Positions 29,580-42,900 of a stretch of 64,000 bases of DNA are shown here, one piece after another. The stretch lies in assembly GCA_933228895.1 (NCBI GenBank), contig OW121847.1:1126001-1190000 (forward strand), in the 5' to 3' direction. How positions within the stretch are numbered: position 1 is the first letter of the stretch; each line of letters starts with the position of its first letter. Under the pieces are notes generated by a model. The model searched no databases. It was not told the DNA's origin and saw nothing but the letters and a program-made list of their open reading frames with translations. Origin of the DNA: Platycnemis pennipes. Its lineage: Eukaryota > Arthropoda > Insecta > Odonata > Platycnemididae. The translations under genes were made by a program, and so were the position numbers.

Positions 29580-29910
29580 CCTGCACCAATAGAAAAGGGC
29601 AGCCTTGATGCCCACTACATTGCAGACAAGGCTGGAGGCTCAACAAAAAACCACAACCCAATTAGAAAAACAACAAGTGGTTGTTCACACAACATGAATG
29701 GCAACAACCTTGGCGTCCACAGCATTGCAAATAAAGCAGAGTGCACAATAAGCACGTAACAACAAAACCCAACACCAAAATGTAAATAAGAGGGGTGTTC
29801 AACGCACAATGAATGGCAAAAATCTTCGCGTTCAAATCATTGTATTGAAGGCAAGATGCATCACAAACACACACATAAAATACCCAACACCCAAAGGAAA
29901 AGATGAAGTT
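29580..29910. repeat. Three degenerate ~110-bp tandem repeats
   Basis: Units share TGTTCA-C-CA-ATGAATGGCAA, CATTG-A-A-AAGGC/AGCAG and AAACCCAACACC-AAA. Starts are near 29580, 29683 and 29797. Confidence 0.6.
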
Positions 29911-30239
29911 TTACACTTCGATTGCCTGGTAACCTGCGCGGGATAAACAGCAATGAACATGAACAACACTAAACTTCGTCTCACTTCATATACTACACTG
30001 CAATATGGTTGTTTAAATGCATGAAACTCCTCACTTACCATAGCAAATTCGGGCTGGAAAAAGTTCTCGTCAAGGCGGAGAAACGAACGACATGCCTCGT
30101 CTTGATGATCTCCCAATTCCTTCATAATTTCGTCACAGGTTTAATCTTTCAATCACTCACTCAGCTCTACTTAATTACGATGCAAGAATTACATGACTTC
30201 AAGAAAGATGCACATGCTTAATTGCAGTGCCGTCGGAAT

Positions 30240-30440
30240 ATACCAGGGGGCTTATTACGGACAGGGGCGGATTCAGCATCAAATTGGGGGGGGGGTGTCA
30301 TGACCTGGGTCCAGGGAGTTTGGAATACACCCCCCCCCCCCACGGGAGAGAGGATGGTTCTCCCGTGTACATTTTTTTTTTCAAACACCCATTTTTTACG
30401 CATTTTGGAGCCTAAAATTTCATTTGTATTCTTAACAACA
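30240..30440. repeat. Degenerate repeat with G10/C10 runs (GGGGCGGATT family)
   Basis: GACAGGGGCGGATTCAG followed by a G-run and GTCATGACC. A related, inverted stretch lies at about 37570-37635 (TAAATCCGCCACTGATTACGG). A dispersed repeat, class unknown. Confidence 0.4.
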
Positions 30441-30847
30441 GATGAAATTGAACAATTTTAGACATTTAAGAAGTTTAACAATGGAGAAGGAATAAAAAGC
30501 CAACTTGAAGTTTAAAATAATTATAAAATATTAATGTTTCATACGACAGAAAATGTGAAAAAATTTCATTGGAAAAGGTTTACAGTGATGATAAGCACAT
30601 ACATCAAAGTTAAATAATCTGTTTAATTAGGGGCTTACTAAAAAGCTTGAGTTGGGTGCTAATATTGCTGTACGGTATCATCAGTATCATGAAACAAAAG
30701 AATTTATAGAAAGCTAACTCATGATCAGATTTTTCAAATTACGCAAGTGGGAAAATCTAGAAAATATTTGCATACAAAAATGTTTAAAAAAAACCGTCAG
30801 CTGAGGTCATTTGCGCCATTTAGGATAGGTTGGTAATTGGGTAATAG

Positions 30848-31166
30848 TAGAAGTTTTCAGGAAACGGAAGAAGGGTGGAGAGAAACCCGGTGTCGGCATT
30901 AGCCTACTCTTAACGAAAGGCGCCAAGGGGACCATGGTTTAACGTCCCACCCGACGGACGGAGTACTGGACTTGAAATGCCCTAGGCGCCGAGGGGACCA
31001 TGGTTTAACGTCCCATCCGACGGACGGAGTACTGGACTTGAAATGCCCTCCACTAGGCACGCAAGTGGGGACCGATTTTCCACTGAAAAATCTGCCACTG
31101 CCAGGAATCGAACCTGGGCCCTCGAGATTGGAGGCCAGTACTCTAGCCACCACACGAACCAGATCC
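30848..31166 (-). mobile_element. tRNA-derived SINE with internal duplication
   Basis: Read on the minus strand, the head (31166 downward) has an A-box-like TGGCTAGAGTACTGG and B-box GGTTCGATTCC, then a body with CGTCGGATGGGACG. The body segment (GGCGCC(A/G)AGGGGACCATGG...) is duplicated by about 83 bp. A second copy without the duplication is at 60385-60640. Confidence 0.8.
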
Positions 31167-31291
31167 CATTAGTCGGTTGTTTATTTCTAAAGATGGTTCA
31201 TTGCATGTTAGTAAAAAGTCTTTTCCATTGTCAACTGCAGATACATGGAATCGGTTTTCCTCGTGAGTGGTGAGGTCACCTTTTTCGGTTC

Positions 31292-34200
31292 ATGGTAGTT
31301 TTCTGGGGGGCAGACCAGGTAGTAGGTCATTAGCGAGGGTCTCTGCTCGCGATCGTCCTAATCCGGACCCTCGCTCGGCTTCGACCCTCATCAGCGACCG
31401 GACTCTCGCGGCATGGGGCCGCGCGGAAGAAACTGACCGCGTGCAATACGATGTTAAAAGTTATTAACTATTTAAATGAGCAACAATTTATTACCGCCAT
31501 TGTATCACACGTTCTAAGAGAATTACGGACGTCTTTTGATCGACGTTCTACGATAAAAATTAACGTTTTCCATGCATCCTTCATAAATGTGCCGTTTACA
31601 CTTGGCAACTAGCTTACTATCTAGCTTACTATCGTACGATGAGGTATTGTGCGGTAGCTAACTGGAAACGTAATAGCATTTCAGATATCGTACGATAGGA
31701 ATTTCGTTTCCAAGGCGTATCGTACGCTATCTCAGTACGACAGAGAACCGTAATTGGCACCCTGGGTGCCAATTACGGTTCTTTCGTCGCTATGTGATAT
31801 CGTACGATACCACTGCTCCCAGATATCGTACGATACGTTGCTAGGTAATTATGGTTTTGCCGTTGGTATCGTACGATACGGTTCGGCTATCTTCGGCAAT
31901 ATATCGTCTCAAGTGACGTCATGTATGAATTGGATCAAAAACAACCAAAAAAGAAACACTACTGCAACAACAAATGACTGTCGTAATGAAAAATGCGAGG
32001 GATATCGTACGATATCCCTTGTTTTGGCGACATATGCTATTACGGTTCGCAGTACCAGCCGGTAGCTATGGATGTATCGTCTGTTATCCTATACGCGACT
32101 TTGATCTCGCTGTAGCCCGTATCGTGAGTCTCACTTCCCATTTCCAATGGAATAATTTTCAGGTATGTTTACACTATTAATAGAGATTTTGGGTTTAATG
32201 ACTAATATAAATGTGCAGCACGCGCTAGGGAGTGAAACATTTGCACAATTAAGTGACTTAATTAAATAATAGCGTTTATCAATTTCCGGGCCAGCGATTG
32301 ATGCATACTTTTGATTTATACTTGCACCAATTTATAATATAAGCGATATCCAAGGTTTGAGATTTGCTTGGCATAGAACAAAACGTAAGTTTTCTTTATG
32401 TTATGAAGTCATCATGTGGTATTGTACGTTTATTTCACTATTATAATTTTATTTCTTCAGCATTAATCCCGTGCGTTTGTTTCATGTGTGCGTTTATAGT
32501 CTAGGATCAACTGCATAATCTCAATCATGAAAACAGTTAATTGAGAATGAAATATAAATCCTTAATTAGAGGTTATTTCTGTTGTATATCTTTGCTTTAA
32601 TTCCTTGACATGCAGATTGTGCTTGCTGTGTGCGTTGGGGTACGGTAGGCAATGAGTTTACGTATACATTATTAATATTTAACTGAATAGGAGAGGCTTC
32701 TTAAGTCACTCCACATTTCTAATATTGTATTAATAACTTCTGAGCAGTGAAAGTGTTCTACTAATTCGTAATTATGTGATTTATCAACTTTTAAGTCTTG
32801 TTTACATATTCATTCGTTGATTTCAGCATTTTATGTTTCACGATTTATTATCAAAAACTTCTGTTATTGTTAAAGATACTATTAGCGCTGTGGGTAGCGT
32901 GTTCGCTTATCACTCCAAAGATCGCCTGTTCCCGCCTCCTCGATGACTATTTTTTTGCCTTTACCATTTCTTAGTTTTTCTTCGCTGAGCGGTTGTTCAG
33001 TTGCAGTTGCTCATTACTGAGATAAAGATATTTATTTACACGTCCTATTCGTAAGTTTTGCTCTGAAATCTTATTCTCGGGATTGATACTTGGACAATGG
33101 GGACACACAGCAACATTTCACGGTTCTTTGGGATATATTTTCGACGGCGAATAATTTTCTGTTTATTGACGACAGTAATCTACCGGTATTTCAATTCAAA
33201 TGATATCTTCAAAATATACTTCCATTGGCCATCCTTGTGACACGTACTTTCATTGCCAGGTTAGGCTTTTCATAAGAAGTAGAGAAAGGCGAGATATCTT
33301 GGTATCCTCCAGCCGTTTGCCCTTGAGCTGGCTCTTAATGTAAAATACAGCTGTAGAAGTATATAGAGTATCATGGAAAGATATAGTTGCAAGTGTAACA
33401 TTAAATGATCACGCTTTTCATGAATCTTGAGAGGTAAATTAAATGAAAGCAAAAATTATTACTTAAAAAAGTCTGTATTCAATGTTAAAATTTTTTTAAA
33501 TAGCTAAAATTAAATGCATCTGTAATTGCATCATCATGCGTTGTGCTTCATAACATGATAATAAATAGCCACCTGGCAAATATGGAACCAGAAGATGGTA
33601 ATGCACAAGAACAGCTAGTTCTGGAGAATAAAAGTTTAAATAATATGAGGGTATAAGTGTGCCAGGTGACCTATAGGTATAGGGTGGCATTAGCATTCAT
33701 TTTCAAACAGTGCTAATTTCTAAGACCATATAAAATAGCAGAAATTTTCTGCTACCCTGAGTTCATTCATCTAAGGAGATATATGAAATGTTAAGGGCCT
33801 TTGTAATACCTTTTATCCCTGATAATGAATAAAAAGTAGTTTTTACTCATCCATTATATTTTTATGTTTCAGCCATCTAACATTAATTGGCCATGGGACT
33901 ATGTTTGCCTACTTACCATATATTTGTGTCAAACGGTCAGAGGCAAAGTCAGTTGAGCTGACAAATGATCCGCCATAATATTCGAATATTTCGTTAATGT
34001 TCGTTATGCACGACAGCGATATTTGGACATTCCGGGTATGGTAATACAGATAAAAATATTGAAACAAATTTATGATGATATATAGCAAAATGTAAATAAA
34101 ATATAATTGTTATGAAATGGAAGAAAAGTGCAAGAGTATGACAAATAAAGTTTTGTGCCTTTCGATTTGGAATATGAGTTCTTATATCACCAATAGGTTT

Positions 34201-34924
34201 CCCAAAATCACTTTAATTTAAATATTTTCATCACAATACATCAGTGAAATTAAACTTATTTTCACTTCCCGATTTCATCATACGCCTCTTGAAGCCTTAT
34301 TAGATATATTATTTAACCTATTATTGCGACGGAAAAAGTTAAAAAAAACATAATTATTCAAAAATATGAAATAATAATAAATAATTAAAGGATTTGATAA
34401 GTTCGTCATAATTATTCAGGTTATATTACGTTTCCCCGTATCAGAAATCCCCTCCAAAGATATCGCAGAAAACTGAATTTCGATGAATTATAACTGTCAT
34501 AACAATTAGTTAATTAATTATGTCAATGTTACATTAACAGTTATTAACCAGAGAGTTAATCACAGAAATTTTTTAGTATTGTTATAATTGAAAATAATAT
34601 CACGAAATAGTACGAAAAATAAATTACCATTCATGCGCTCAATTTCAAATGGGTATTTTTCTACGCATTTTTCATTAGGACAGTCATTTGTTGTTGCAGT
34701 AGTGTTTATTTTTTGGTTTATTTTTGATCCAATTCATACATGACGTCACTTGAGACGATATATTGCCGAAGATAGCCGAACCGTATCGTACGATACCAAC
34801 GGCGAAACCATAATTACCTAGCAACGTATCGTACGATATCTGGGAGCAGTGGTATCGTACGATATCACATAGCGACGAAAGAACCGTAATTGGCACCCTG
34901 GTCTGCCCCCCAGAAAACTACCAT
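31292..34924. mobile_element. Fold-back element, 3.6 kb, rich in TATCGTACGATA palindromes
   Basis: Outer ends match over 28 bp (starting ATGGTAGTTTTCTGGGGGGC, reversed at 34897-34924). Inner arms of about 225 bp (31765-31990 and 34670-34895) are near-identical reverse complements with repeated ATCGTACGAT. In the left arm about 445 bp (31320-31764), including a G+C-rich block and more ATCGTACGAT copies, separate the outer end from the inner arm. The core (32000-34660) shows no transposase. Confidence 0.8.
32000..34660. other. Core of the fold-back: no gene recognised
   Basis: A+T-rich DNA without long frames. A possible tRNA-like segment (TGTGGGTAGCGTGTTCGC, about 32889) may be a SINE head but lacks a clear B box. 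Confidence 0.45.
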
Positions 34925-35210
34925 TAACCCCTTTTTCTCATAAGAGATTATCAAATTTTTTAAGGGGTTCCTTAACGAATTTCCTAAGTGGAGTCACGTT
35001 GTGGTGGACACTTCCTAAGCCAGATGAAAAAAGTACACAATATTTACAGTACAGCCCCCTGTCTTTACGAGACAGCAAAAGCCAGTGGAACTTGTCAAGA
35101 TGTGATCTCTGTGCATATTTTTTGTAGGCTTTCCTTTCTTCATTACTTAGTTATGAGGGAACTGGTAGTCTAAAGGAGGAGTCCGCGGTTTCTGCAACAA
35201 CGTAGCCTTC

Positions 35211-36301
35211 CCCACGCAGCATCATGATATCGGCCCAATATCATTTTTACACCGTCACATATCACTTATTGGTCAATCCGATATTGGCTACCGATATCGG
35301 CAAATGTCTAAAGTGATAACATTTGCCATTATAAAAATGACATTTGCTGACGATATTGGGCAAATATTAATTTGATGATAAAAAGACATATGTCACCACT
35401 ATACAGTGGCTGAAAGATTTAGTTACTGAAAGTTACTGAAAGATACGCAACTTTAAGTGTTATCATTGTAATAAAATATTTCAAACTCGTTTTCTGTTGA
35501 AGTTATTGGAGTTATAACCCAATGTGGGGGGTTCACATTAATTGCCATGCGAAAAAATGCACCTGGACCGGGAATGGAACCACGGACCTTTGGCTGCTCA
35601 GACCATTACGCTACCCAGGATCCCTAATTCGCAAGGCACAATCACCGAGGTTCAAGGTACTAGATATTGAGCCCTCGCGGTCCATCAAGGATGGCAATGT
35701 AAGGGAGAAAGGGCTTCAAAGAAGCCACGACCAAAGGTGAACCCCATCCAGCGCTAAAGCCGCACTTGGCGGTAAATGTAGAATATTCCAAGCCTGCCGC
35801 GTGAACGGCAATTTGTAAGCAAACATCGAATCCTTACTAATTCTGAAGATTCAAGCGATATGGAGTGGAAGCGAAACATGATAACGCAGGATCGTGTTTT
35901 TTCTTTCTGTGTTATCGAATCCTTAAATAGTCATATTTCTTATTTTATATGTAGGCCTCCAAGTGGTTTCTGATGTTCTGACCAATCACAAACTTTTGAC
36001 TTTCTTCTCTCTGACGTCGGGGGAAAAAATGACTACTCAAAATTATAAAATCCAGCGACCAGAAAAATATGATCATTTTTATACCCTTTATTAGTCAGCT
36101 AAGCTGACATCATCTTTGCATCGGAAAACGATATATATTAATTATCAATTCAAGATACGATCGACGATATCAATTTTACATCGGAGAAAGGAATAATTTG
36201 TGTCATTTTTATATCGTAATTATCATCCGATGTTAAAACGACATTGGTGACGTCAAAATGACATTGGGCCGACGTATAACTGCCATACGATGCTGCTTGG
36301 G
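35211..36301. mobile_element. MITE-like element with CCCA(A/C)GCAGCATC ends
   Basis: Left end CCCACGCAGCATCATGATATC and right end, reversed, CCCAAGCAGCATCGTATGGC, continuing with CGGCCCAAT-TCATTTT on both sides. The interior is rich in CGATAT words. A SINE (35545-35760) is nested inside. Confidence 0.65.
35545..35760 (-). mobile_element. tRNA-derived SINE
   Basis: On the minus strand: A box TGGGTAGCGTAATGG and B box GGTTCCATTCCC, spaced as in a tRNA (35563-35625). The body continues leftward and/or rightward; limits are approximate. Confidence 0.6.
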
Positions 36302-37320
36302 TCTTATAGGCTTCCTCTCATCCTGCCTATTTTCTCTTTTTCCTCACCGATGAAAAATTTCAGGGGGGGTCTAACCCCCCTGGCTACGTGCCTGGTGCGA
36401 CCCTGCTATTCCATATTATATCATATATTGGCTATTCCTACTGTTCAAGGGTAGGTGAAGACTCACTTGTCTGTCAGTCGAGCTCCACGAGCTTATCACG
36501 AGACATCGGAAACTGCCGAACATTGCCGAAAGCACTGAGGCACTTCCGACTATGCGGGCTCTATAGCTGTGTCCCAATGCACCAGATAGGTACCATCCCA
36601 GAATTTAGGGAGGACGCCATCTTGGAAGGGTGTCCCAACTCGTTAGGCATCATAAGGGAGCGGATTTAGGTACCTATTTCAGATTTGGGCATCGACGCGT
36701 GCATCCTTTTCCCATGATTTAAAGCATTCAAAGTGAGAGCAGTGGACTCGATGAAGACGGCTACCAACGAGGGAAAGTATTTTGGCTGAAAGTTTGTTGA
36801 TATTGTTATAATTAGTCGAGTTGATTCGTTTATCACATTATATACCGTTATAGGGAGTAGTGACATGACGGAGAGATTCATTCAGAAGTAGGAGAAGGCC
36901 GAATCGTTCTACATTAAAATAAATATATTATTTAAATTACGGAAAATATGACAAGATGCTAATCTACGCTACCCTAAAATCAAATTAAATTCTCTTTACA
37001 CAATGGCATGAGAAAGTTAACAATATGGATTGTGTAAGATTTTGTACATCATTTGTCATCCCTTTCACATTCTCTTGTTTTTCATCGGTTTCGATCCCAG
37101 CAGATAGCAATACCTGCGTAAGGATGTCCCAATTCATGCTCCCTTTTAGGTTCGCCAGCTAAATTTTACGCACCCAAATCCATTCTCCCTAATGCCTAAC
37201 AGCCTATTTTATTTTTGAGCTTGTTTTTTTACAGTAGGGAGTGCTACGCTCTACGATAAAGACAACTCAAACTTCTCTCACGTTTGGGACTTGTAGCCAT
37301 GCATTTGCATATACACCCCC
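36302..37320. other. Non-coding stretch
   Basis: Includes GGGGGGTCTAACCCCCCTGGCTACG, a fragment of a dispersed repeat (36363-36387). No gene seen. Confidence 0.45.
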
Positions 37321-37515
37321 TTTATTTATTTTATTTATTTATTTGTCTTATTTTAACATGCGAATTTCAGGACTCAAAGTCATCTCTTCCAATGAACATG
37401 TTGGACGGTACAAACATCCATGCCCCGGAAAGTGAAAATACTCCCCGGGCGGGATTCGAACCCGCGACCATGGGATCGACAGACGAGGGATTTACCCCGC
37501 CGCCACCGGGGCCGG
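37321..37515 (-). mobile_element. tRNA-derived SINE, second type
   Basis: On the minus strand the head (37515 downward) has GGTGGCGGCGGGG and the B box GGTTCGAATCCCGCCC. The other end has a TTTATTTATTT tract (37321-37345). Different from the family at 30848. Confidence 0.65.
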
Positions 37516-38172
37516 CAATCCTTTTCAAGGATACAAAAACTATGAAACTAATAAAAATTAAAATTTTTTGATAAAATTTGGGGGGGGGGTCATGACCCCT
37601 GTGACCCCCCCCCTAAATCCGCCACTGATTACGGATCTCATAAGGACGGCGTTATGTGGTGAAAGACGTTATTATACCGACCGGTCGAGATTATAAGGAC
37701 CCGAGCGATTACGGAACTCATAAGGCCGGCGTTATGGCGTGTAGGGTAGATAAATAACGTCCCAAAAATAAGGACGGCTTTGGAGGTGGCCTTATTCTGA
37801 TAACGACCAAAATGGCGGTATTGTTTTGGGATTTCAGCCTACCTACTGGAAAGGTATATAGTAATAGGATCAAATATTTTGAGTCGAATAATTAATCGAT
37901 CAACCATTTTCAACATTCTGTAACTGGCGAAAGCTTTTAAAAATATTTCCGAGCTTCTAAACTAATGCTTTATCGTTAATCATTAGCAGTTGTCTGGCGG
38001 CAGTGTTCGGGTGAGTATTGGCAAGTTGGTTTTATTGTTATTACTTATATTTATGGAGTTGGCAGTTTGTGTAAGGATGCAGGATCGAAATCTAAATAAT
38101 TTTCGACTTTGTCTGAACTATAACAGTCGTGGGTTTTCTTATTTTACCCTAAGGTCGTAGCATATTTGGTCA
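37516..38172. other. Non-coding stretch
   Basis: C- and G-runs (37570-37610) belong to a dispersed repeat. The words GATTACGGA-CTCATAAGG-CGGCGTTATG occur twice (about 37627 and 37706). Confidence 0.45.
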
Positions 38173-39390
38173 TGGCGGGTGAGAGCGAGAAGATTGCTGT
38201 TAGCAATGATCACAGAGATGCACCAAGAAAGGAGGCGGAAGACTCGGGAGAGGAGGAAGATCCGAGATGTTCATAATTTGAGGCGAGAGATGAGGATTTT
38301 CGGCTGTGTTTCAGAGTCTCCAAGCCCATAGACGTCTGCCTGTGTAAGACCAACTTTGAGGAGGAAATCTTCAGGCTTAAGTGTGCAAACTCGGGTAATG
38401 ATTTCATTGTGCAGGTATTCCATATTAATTATGAATGTGTATTTCATATATCTATTTAATTCTGCCGGGGGAAATCGATCGCTGTGTATCGTTTTCATTT
38501 GCATTGTATACGTACGTACGTGTGTACTGAGGTACGCTGGAAATATTATTTCCTCATGTTATTGTGAAGTAATTCATTTGTATACATAGTAGTAGGTCCG
38601 CATAACCATATTTCTATCTTCGCGAATCACCCCCATAAGGAGCCATTAATTTCTATTCTTGATTGCGAGTGAATAATTGACATGATTACATACAGGTGAT
38701 TTCTCGTTACTAACTATATTCGTATCTTCACGAGGCATAACTTTGGTGACGGTTAAATTGCAGAAGCTAATGTTTGAGTAAAAATCAACTGCTCGAGTTG
38801 TCATAATGTGATTTCCATTCCTGTCATCACTCCCCTATGAGTATACTCACGCTATAGCGTCTATGCATAACAATTATTTGTCATCGCGAAACACTCCCTT
38901 AAAAGCCAATTTTAAATAAATTATGCCCTTTTTTTAGTTTAATACGGCGAGTAAAACATGATTAGATGATTTGCTGGTGATTTCACGCTACTGAATACTT
39001 ACGGTCATTGAGATGAATTTTACAATTGCTGATCAACGCAATAGGTTCGCAGGTTATATTTTTTAGGTGTTGTTGTCAAAGTTAAATCTTGCATGTTGTA
39101 TGTAGGCACTTGCTACCCTCCGTTTCCTGGCAGAGGGAGGCTACCAGAGAGGGGTTGGACAGGATTTTTCCCATCTGCTCCCATTTACTGCTCTGCATTG
39201 ACAAATTCAATTTCCTAGATTCTTTCCTGGGACTGGGTTCCCTTGAGTTATTGGTGCAATTGATTGCACACATTAGCTTCAGTGACTCCGAGGGTGAATG
39301 AAGAGGTTGAAGATTTATAAATATAGAATGCAATCCATTTAAGATGCTGAGTTTGAGAATTTCTCTGTGGTAAACTATAATGGCCATGGG
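38173..39390 (+). pseudogene. HARBI1-like (PIF/Harbinger nuclease) two-exon pseudogene
   Basis: Exon 1 (38173-38394) starts MAGESEKI and has DEDFRLCFRVSKPID. It ends at donor TCGG|GTAATG. Exon 2 starts after TGTAG at 39106 with LATLRFLAEGGYQRGVGQDF, the helix-turn-helix block of HARBI1 proteins. Further on is VIGAIDCTHI, which carries the first catalytic aspartate. Breaks: an in-frame TAA in exon 1 (near 38275), and stops and shifts in exon 2. The catalytic rest is missing. It is either a dead Harbinger transposase or a dead domesticated relative. Confidence 0.75.
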
Positions 39391-39825
39391 GCTAGACTAA
39401 CCATTGGCATAAACTATCAGCAGCAAATTATTCATCAATATTTCACCTAGGTTGTGAGTGACTAAAGTTATACAATATGTGAAGACCAATAGCACCATTG
39501 GAACTATAGTTAATGCCACATACTTGACAAGTAGGTTAAAAACAGTTCCAATCATCCTCATAGAATTATTTAAGCAGTGTTGCTAGGTGATCTTAACTGC
39601 AATAGTTTATTCACATTTCTATGGTAATGCAAGCCTTACTATGGGTGTAAGATATGAATCACAGTGAAAGCACGTGGTTTTTTATGACCCCTCTTTTGTA
39701 AAGGGACATAGGAAATATAATTTGGATTTTTCATGTTTCTGAGGTTCCATGAAACAATGATAAATGTATTTTATTGAATGTAATGTCTATAAGATCTAGT
39801 ATTTTCCCAGCGAATACTATGAGGT
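39391..39825. other. Non-coding stretch
   Basis: No recognisable remainder of the HARBI1-like gene or other feature. Confidence 0.45.
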
Positions 39826-39968
39826 AATGTTTCTCGGGCTTGCCACCGGTTAATAGGCTCCAATACTGCTAATGTTATCAAAGAGCGACTCACTCTTCAT
39901 CTTCAGGGCTTCTGAGTGCAGTTGGCAGTAATCGAACCTATTAACCAGTGGCAAGCCCGAGAAACATT
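39826..39968. repeat. 143-bp MITE with 32-bp inverted ends
   Basis: AATGTTTCTCGGGCTTGCCA at the left is matched, reversed, at 39937-39968 with one or two mismatches over 32 bp. Confidence 0.85.
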
Positions 39969-42900
39969 CCTTCACAGAATGTAATGCCTGTTTACTTTTT
40001 CAGGGTATTGTGGCAACAATGGGATCAAAAGGGTTTTGAAAGGGAATATAAGGTGATATATGAGCTCTCAGCCTCTTCAAATCAACTCAACACCCTCCTT
40101 CACGTGGTGATCCTGCTAAGCCAACGTATTGTACATGTGTGTAGGTAAAGTCAAAGTTTGTGAGCCAATCGGAGTTGGGACATCAGTATAATCTTTACTC
40201 ATTAAGTTGTGGAATGCACACCAATGGGAGTCTCATTTTCCAATGGAAGAATCAATCAATCTCTGTTGATCTCTCCGGCAATTATCATCATAGGTACTCG
40301 TCCAGCAATAGTTGGTTTAGTGATGCCTCTTATTAATTTAGTTAACCTTTGCCTTCTAATTCTCACAAATTCACAAGACAAAATCCCTCTTGTAATCTGC
40401 ATATTTCCTTGTGTTAATTTACTTATTGGAATTGGCCTCATGTTTAAAAAATAATTGAAAACTTTAATGCTTGTATCTATTTGAAATGTAGTCAGTACTT
40501 TTCTTTGAATAAAATTACCTACTATTCTAAAGTGACGATACATGCAAGTTATTTTCATATCAATTTTTTTGCTATGAAACCCTCTCAAATTTCTTTCACT
40601 GGAAGCAAATGAAAAGGTGTTCCTTTGGGTTGTTATCATATTTGTTGGTGTGTTGCACATGCTTCTTTTCTTGAAATGAATTTTATATCTTAATGTAAAT
40701 ATAAAAAAAAAGTATTTTTCATTCTATTCATTTGGATAGTACATATTAGGTCTTTGTCAAAATAACTTATTCTTGCAGTAATTTGCAAAATCAACTGATC
40801 TATAAGCCAAATGCTATTTCAGATTTTCACTCTTAAGAGTAATTAAGTAATTACTTCCTTGGTTGACGTAGGATTATATTCATGCTATCATACTATTTTT
40901 CTCATGAACTGAGTAAGTATAAACTGATGAAAATGAAATGAGTAGGAGTTATAAATGGTGTACATGTTGATGTATGAGAATGTCAAGCATTTGGATCTTT
41001 CGTGGTCAGGTTCTTACTGAGAGGTTTCTGGGATGACTGTTCTAAAGATTTACATAGGGAGCACTTATGCATGCATTCATGCAATATCGATATAGATGTA
41101 GTACTTATGTCATTTACCTAAACAGCACTTAGTTAAATATCACTTAATGCAGAGTGACTTTCAGTACAACAACGCTCAGGGACGCTTACAATCAACAGAA
41201 TTGTGTTTCTTTAGAGATAATGAAGGGCTCACTGTATTGCTGCTGCCATTGCTCTCTCAATTAAAACCTTCAAGCTCTCTCACCATGTCAAGGTGAAGAT
41301 CCTCAAGAGAGATAAAGCATACATACAGAAATGAAATAAGAGACGTCTTGAAAGTAATGGCAACTTATTGCCTTCACAGATTAAGAATAAATAAAATCGT
41401 AAAAATAGCGGTCTTCTTTTACCATAAAGGTAAAAAATCAAATAATAATTTGGATAATCTCCTACCCAAACTTAAGATATGTAAAGTGAAGTAATGATAT
41501 ATGGAAAAAATTTGAAGTCAATACTTAAGTAACAAAATATTAGGTGAACTTATACCAAACTCCTTTCTAGAATTTGCCTCTTCTGTAGACTAATAGAAAA
41601 ATGCAATAAAAGTAAATATAGAGAAAAAATAACTTTGGCTGTATAAGAAGTGATATAATTGTGTTGAAATTCGACGTAAAGCCTCTAAATGTGTAATTTT
41701 GCGCTGCCAGAAGCATTTAATCCAGAAATTTAGTATATTTGAATTCATCGAACGGACACTTGGTAAGCCATTAAAGTTTTTCGATGAATTTGTCTCATCA
41801 TACAGGTTGTTTTACTATATGTTAGCATTGTGTTGGCATTAAATATTTTCAAGCCATTTCTGCCATCTGAATTTGATCACGCATATGCTTTTTCGTGCTG
41901 CTTGGTGGCGTAAATATCAGCGAGTAACCCTCGAGTGCCTTAAGACAATTGTTACTATCGTTAGTATTGCCCATCGCACTTGAGCACACACTGATGACGA
42001 TGGGAATCACATCACAAAGTAGCTTCTTGTGTTGTTTTTGGTCCATTTGGTCGTTACTTAGATGAGAATACGCTGTATTGTGCAGCCTTGCTGTATGTGT
42101 TGATCTGTCAGGAACTTTGAATTTGGATATACTCTAATGGAAGTGTTTGCAATAGATTTCCTTCCTGTATCTAAACTAATTGTCTGTGTAAATACTAAAA
42201 AAAACACCCTAGATGAACTTAACCTTAATGTATGGAGACTGTATGGCCAACCAGCTCGTAAGTGTGGGCACTCACATTTGGGTATTCACTCTTCCTCATT
42301 CATTCAGGCTTCTTTCATGGTTGTAGTTGATATTGATATTTGTTATGCAGACGTTATAATTATCCATAGATTTATTGGGTTGCATACTTCATTTCATCAC
42401 AGTTTCCAAGTATTTTTATGAAAGTATGCTTAAGTTAGGTGAAGGTGTTAGTTTAGTGGTTCTCCACTAACTCGTCGTAATTTGAAGATTTAATGAGAAT
42501 CTGATTATTTTCAAGTCCTCTTTCCCAGTGTGACTGTTAACGTTGTAGCACATTATTAGTCGTATTACAATTAGTCGCATTACAATAGTTTTTTGACCAA
42601 ATAATATCAGCCAGCCTAACGATCAACACAAAACAATTGCGCTTAGGAAATGAAAAAAAAACTCCAGTAAGAATCCAGTCTCCACTCTCATTCCTGGTGA
42701 TGATTGGCCTCCATTAAGTGGCATTCTAAATCTCGCATGAGATTGGCAGCCATTGTCATTATTTCCTTCTTTCTTCCAGGGTTCTTCAATGTAAGAATCC
42801 TCTTTTATATTAATAATTACTTTATATTTGTATAAATGTATAATGTGCCATTATTTATTGTCCTAAAATATGCAACATTCGTTTAGGTCATGGCAATGGA

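Noticed and set aside
30222..30461. Overlapping frames around a G10/C10 run
   Set aside because: Low-complexity repeat; frames are by chance.
31090..31166. tRNA gene on the minus strand
   Set aside because: A and B boxes are present, but the body continues into a repeat with a second copy at 60.4 kb, so it is a SINE head.
37430..37515. tRNA gene on the minus strand
   Set aside because: A B-box is present, but no complete cloverleaf is apparent; part of a SINE.
40256..40660. 134-codon minus-strand frame
   Set aside because: No recognisable motif, no supporting splice or promoter context; probably chance in A+T-rich DNA.
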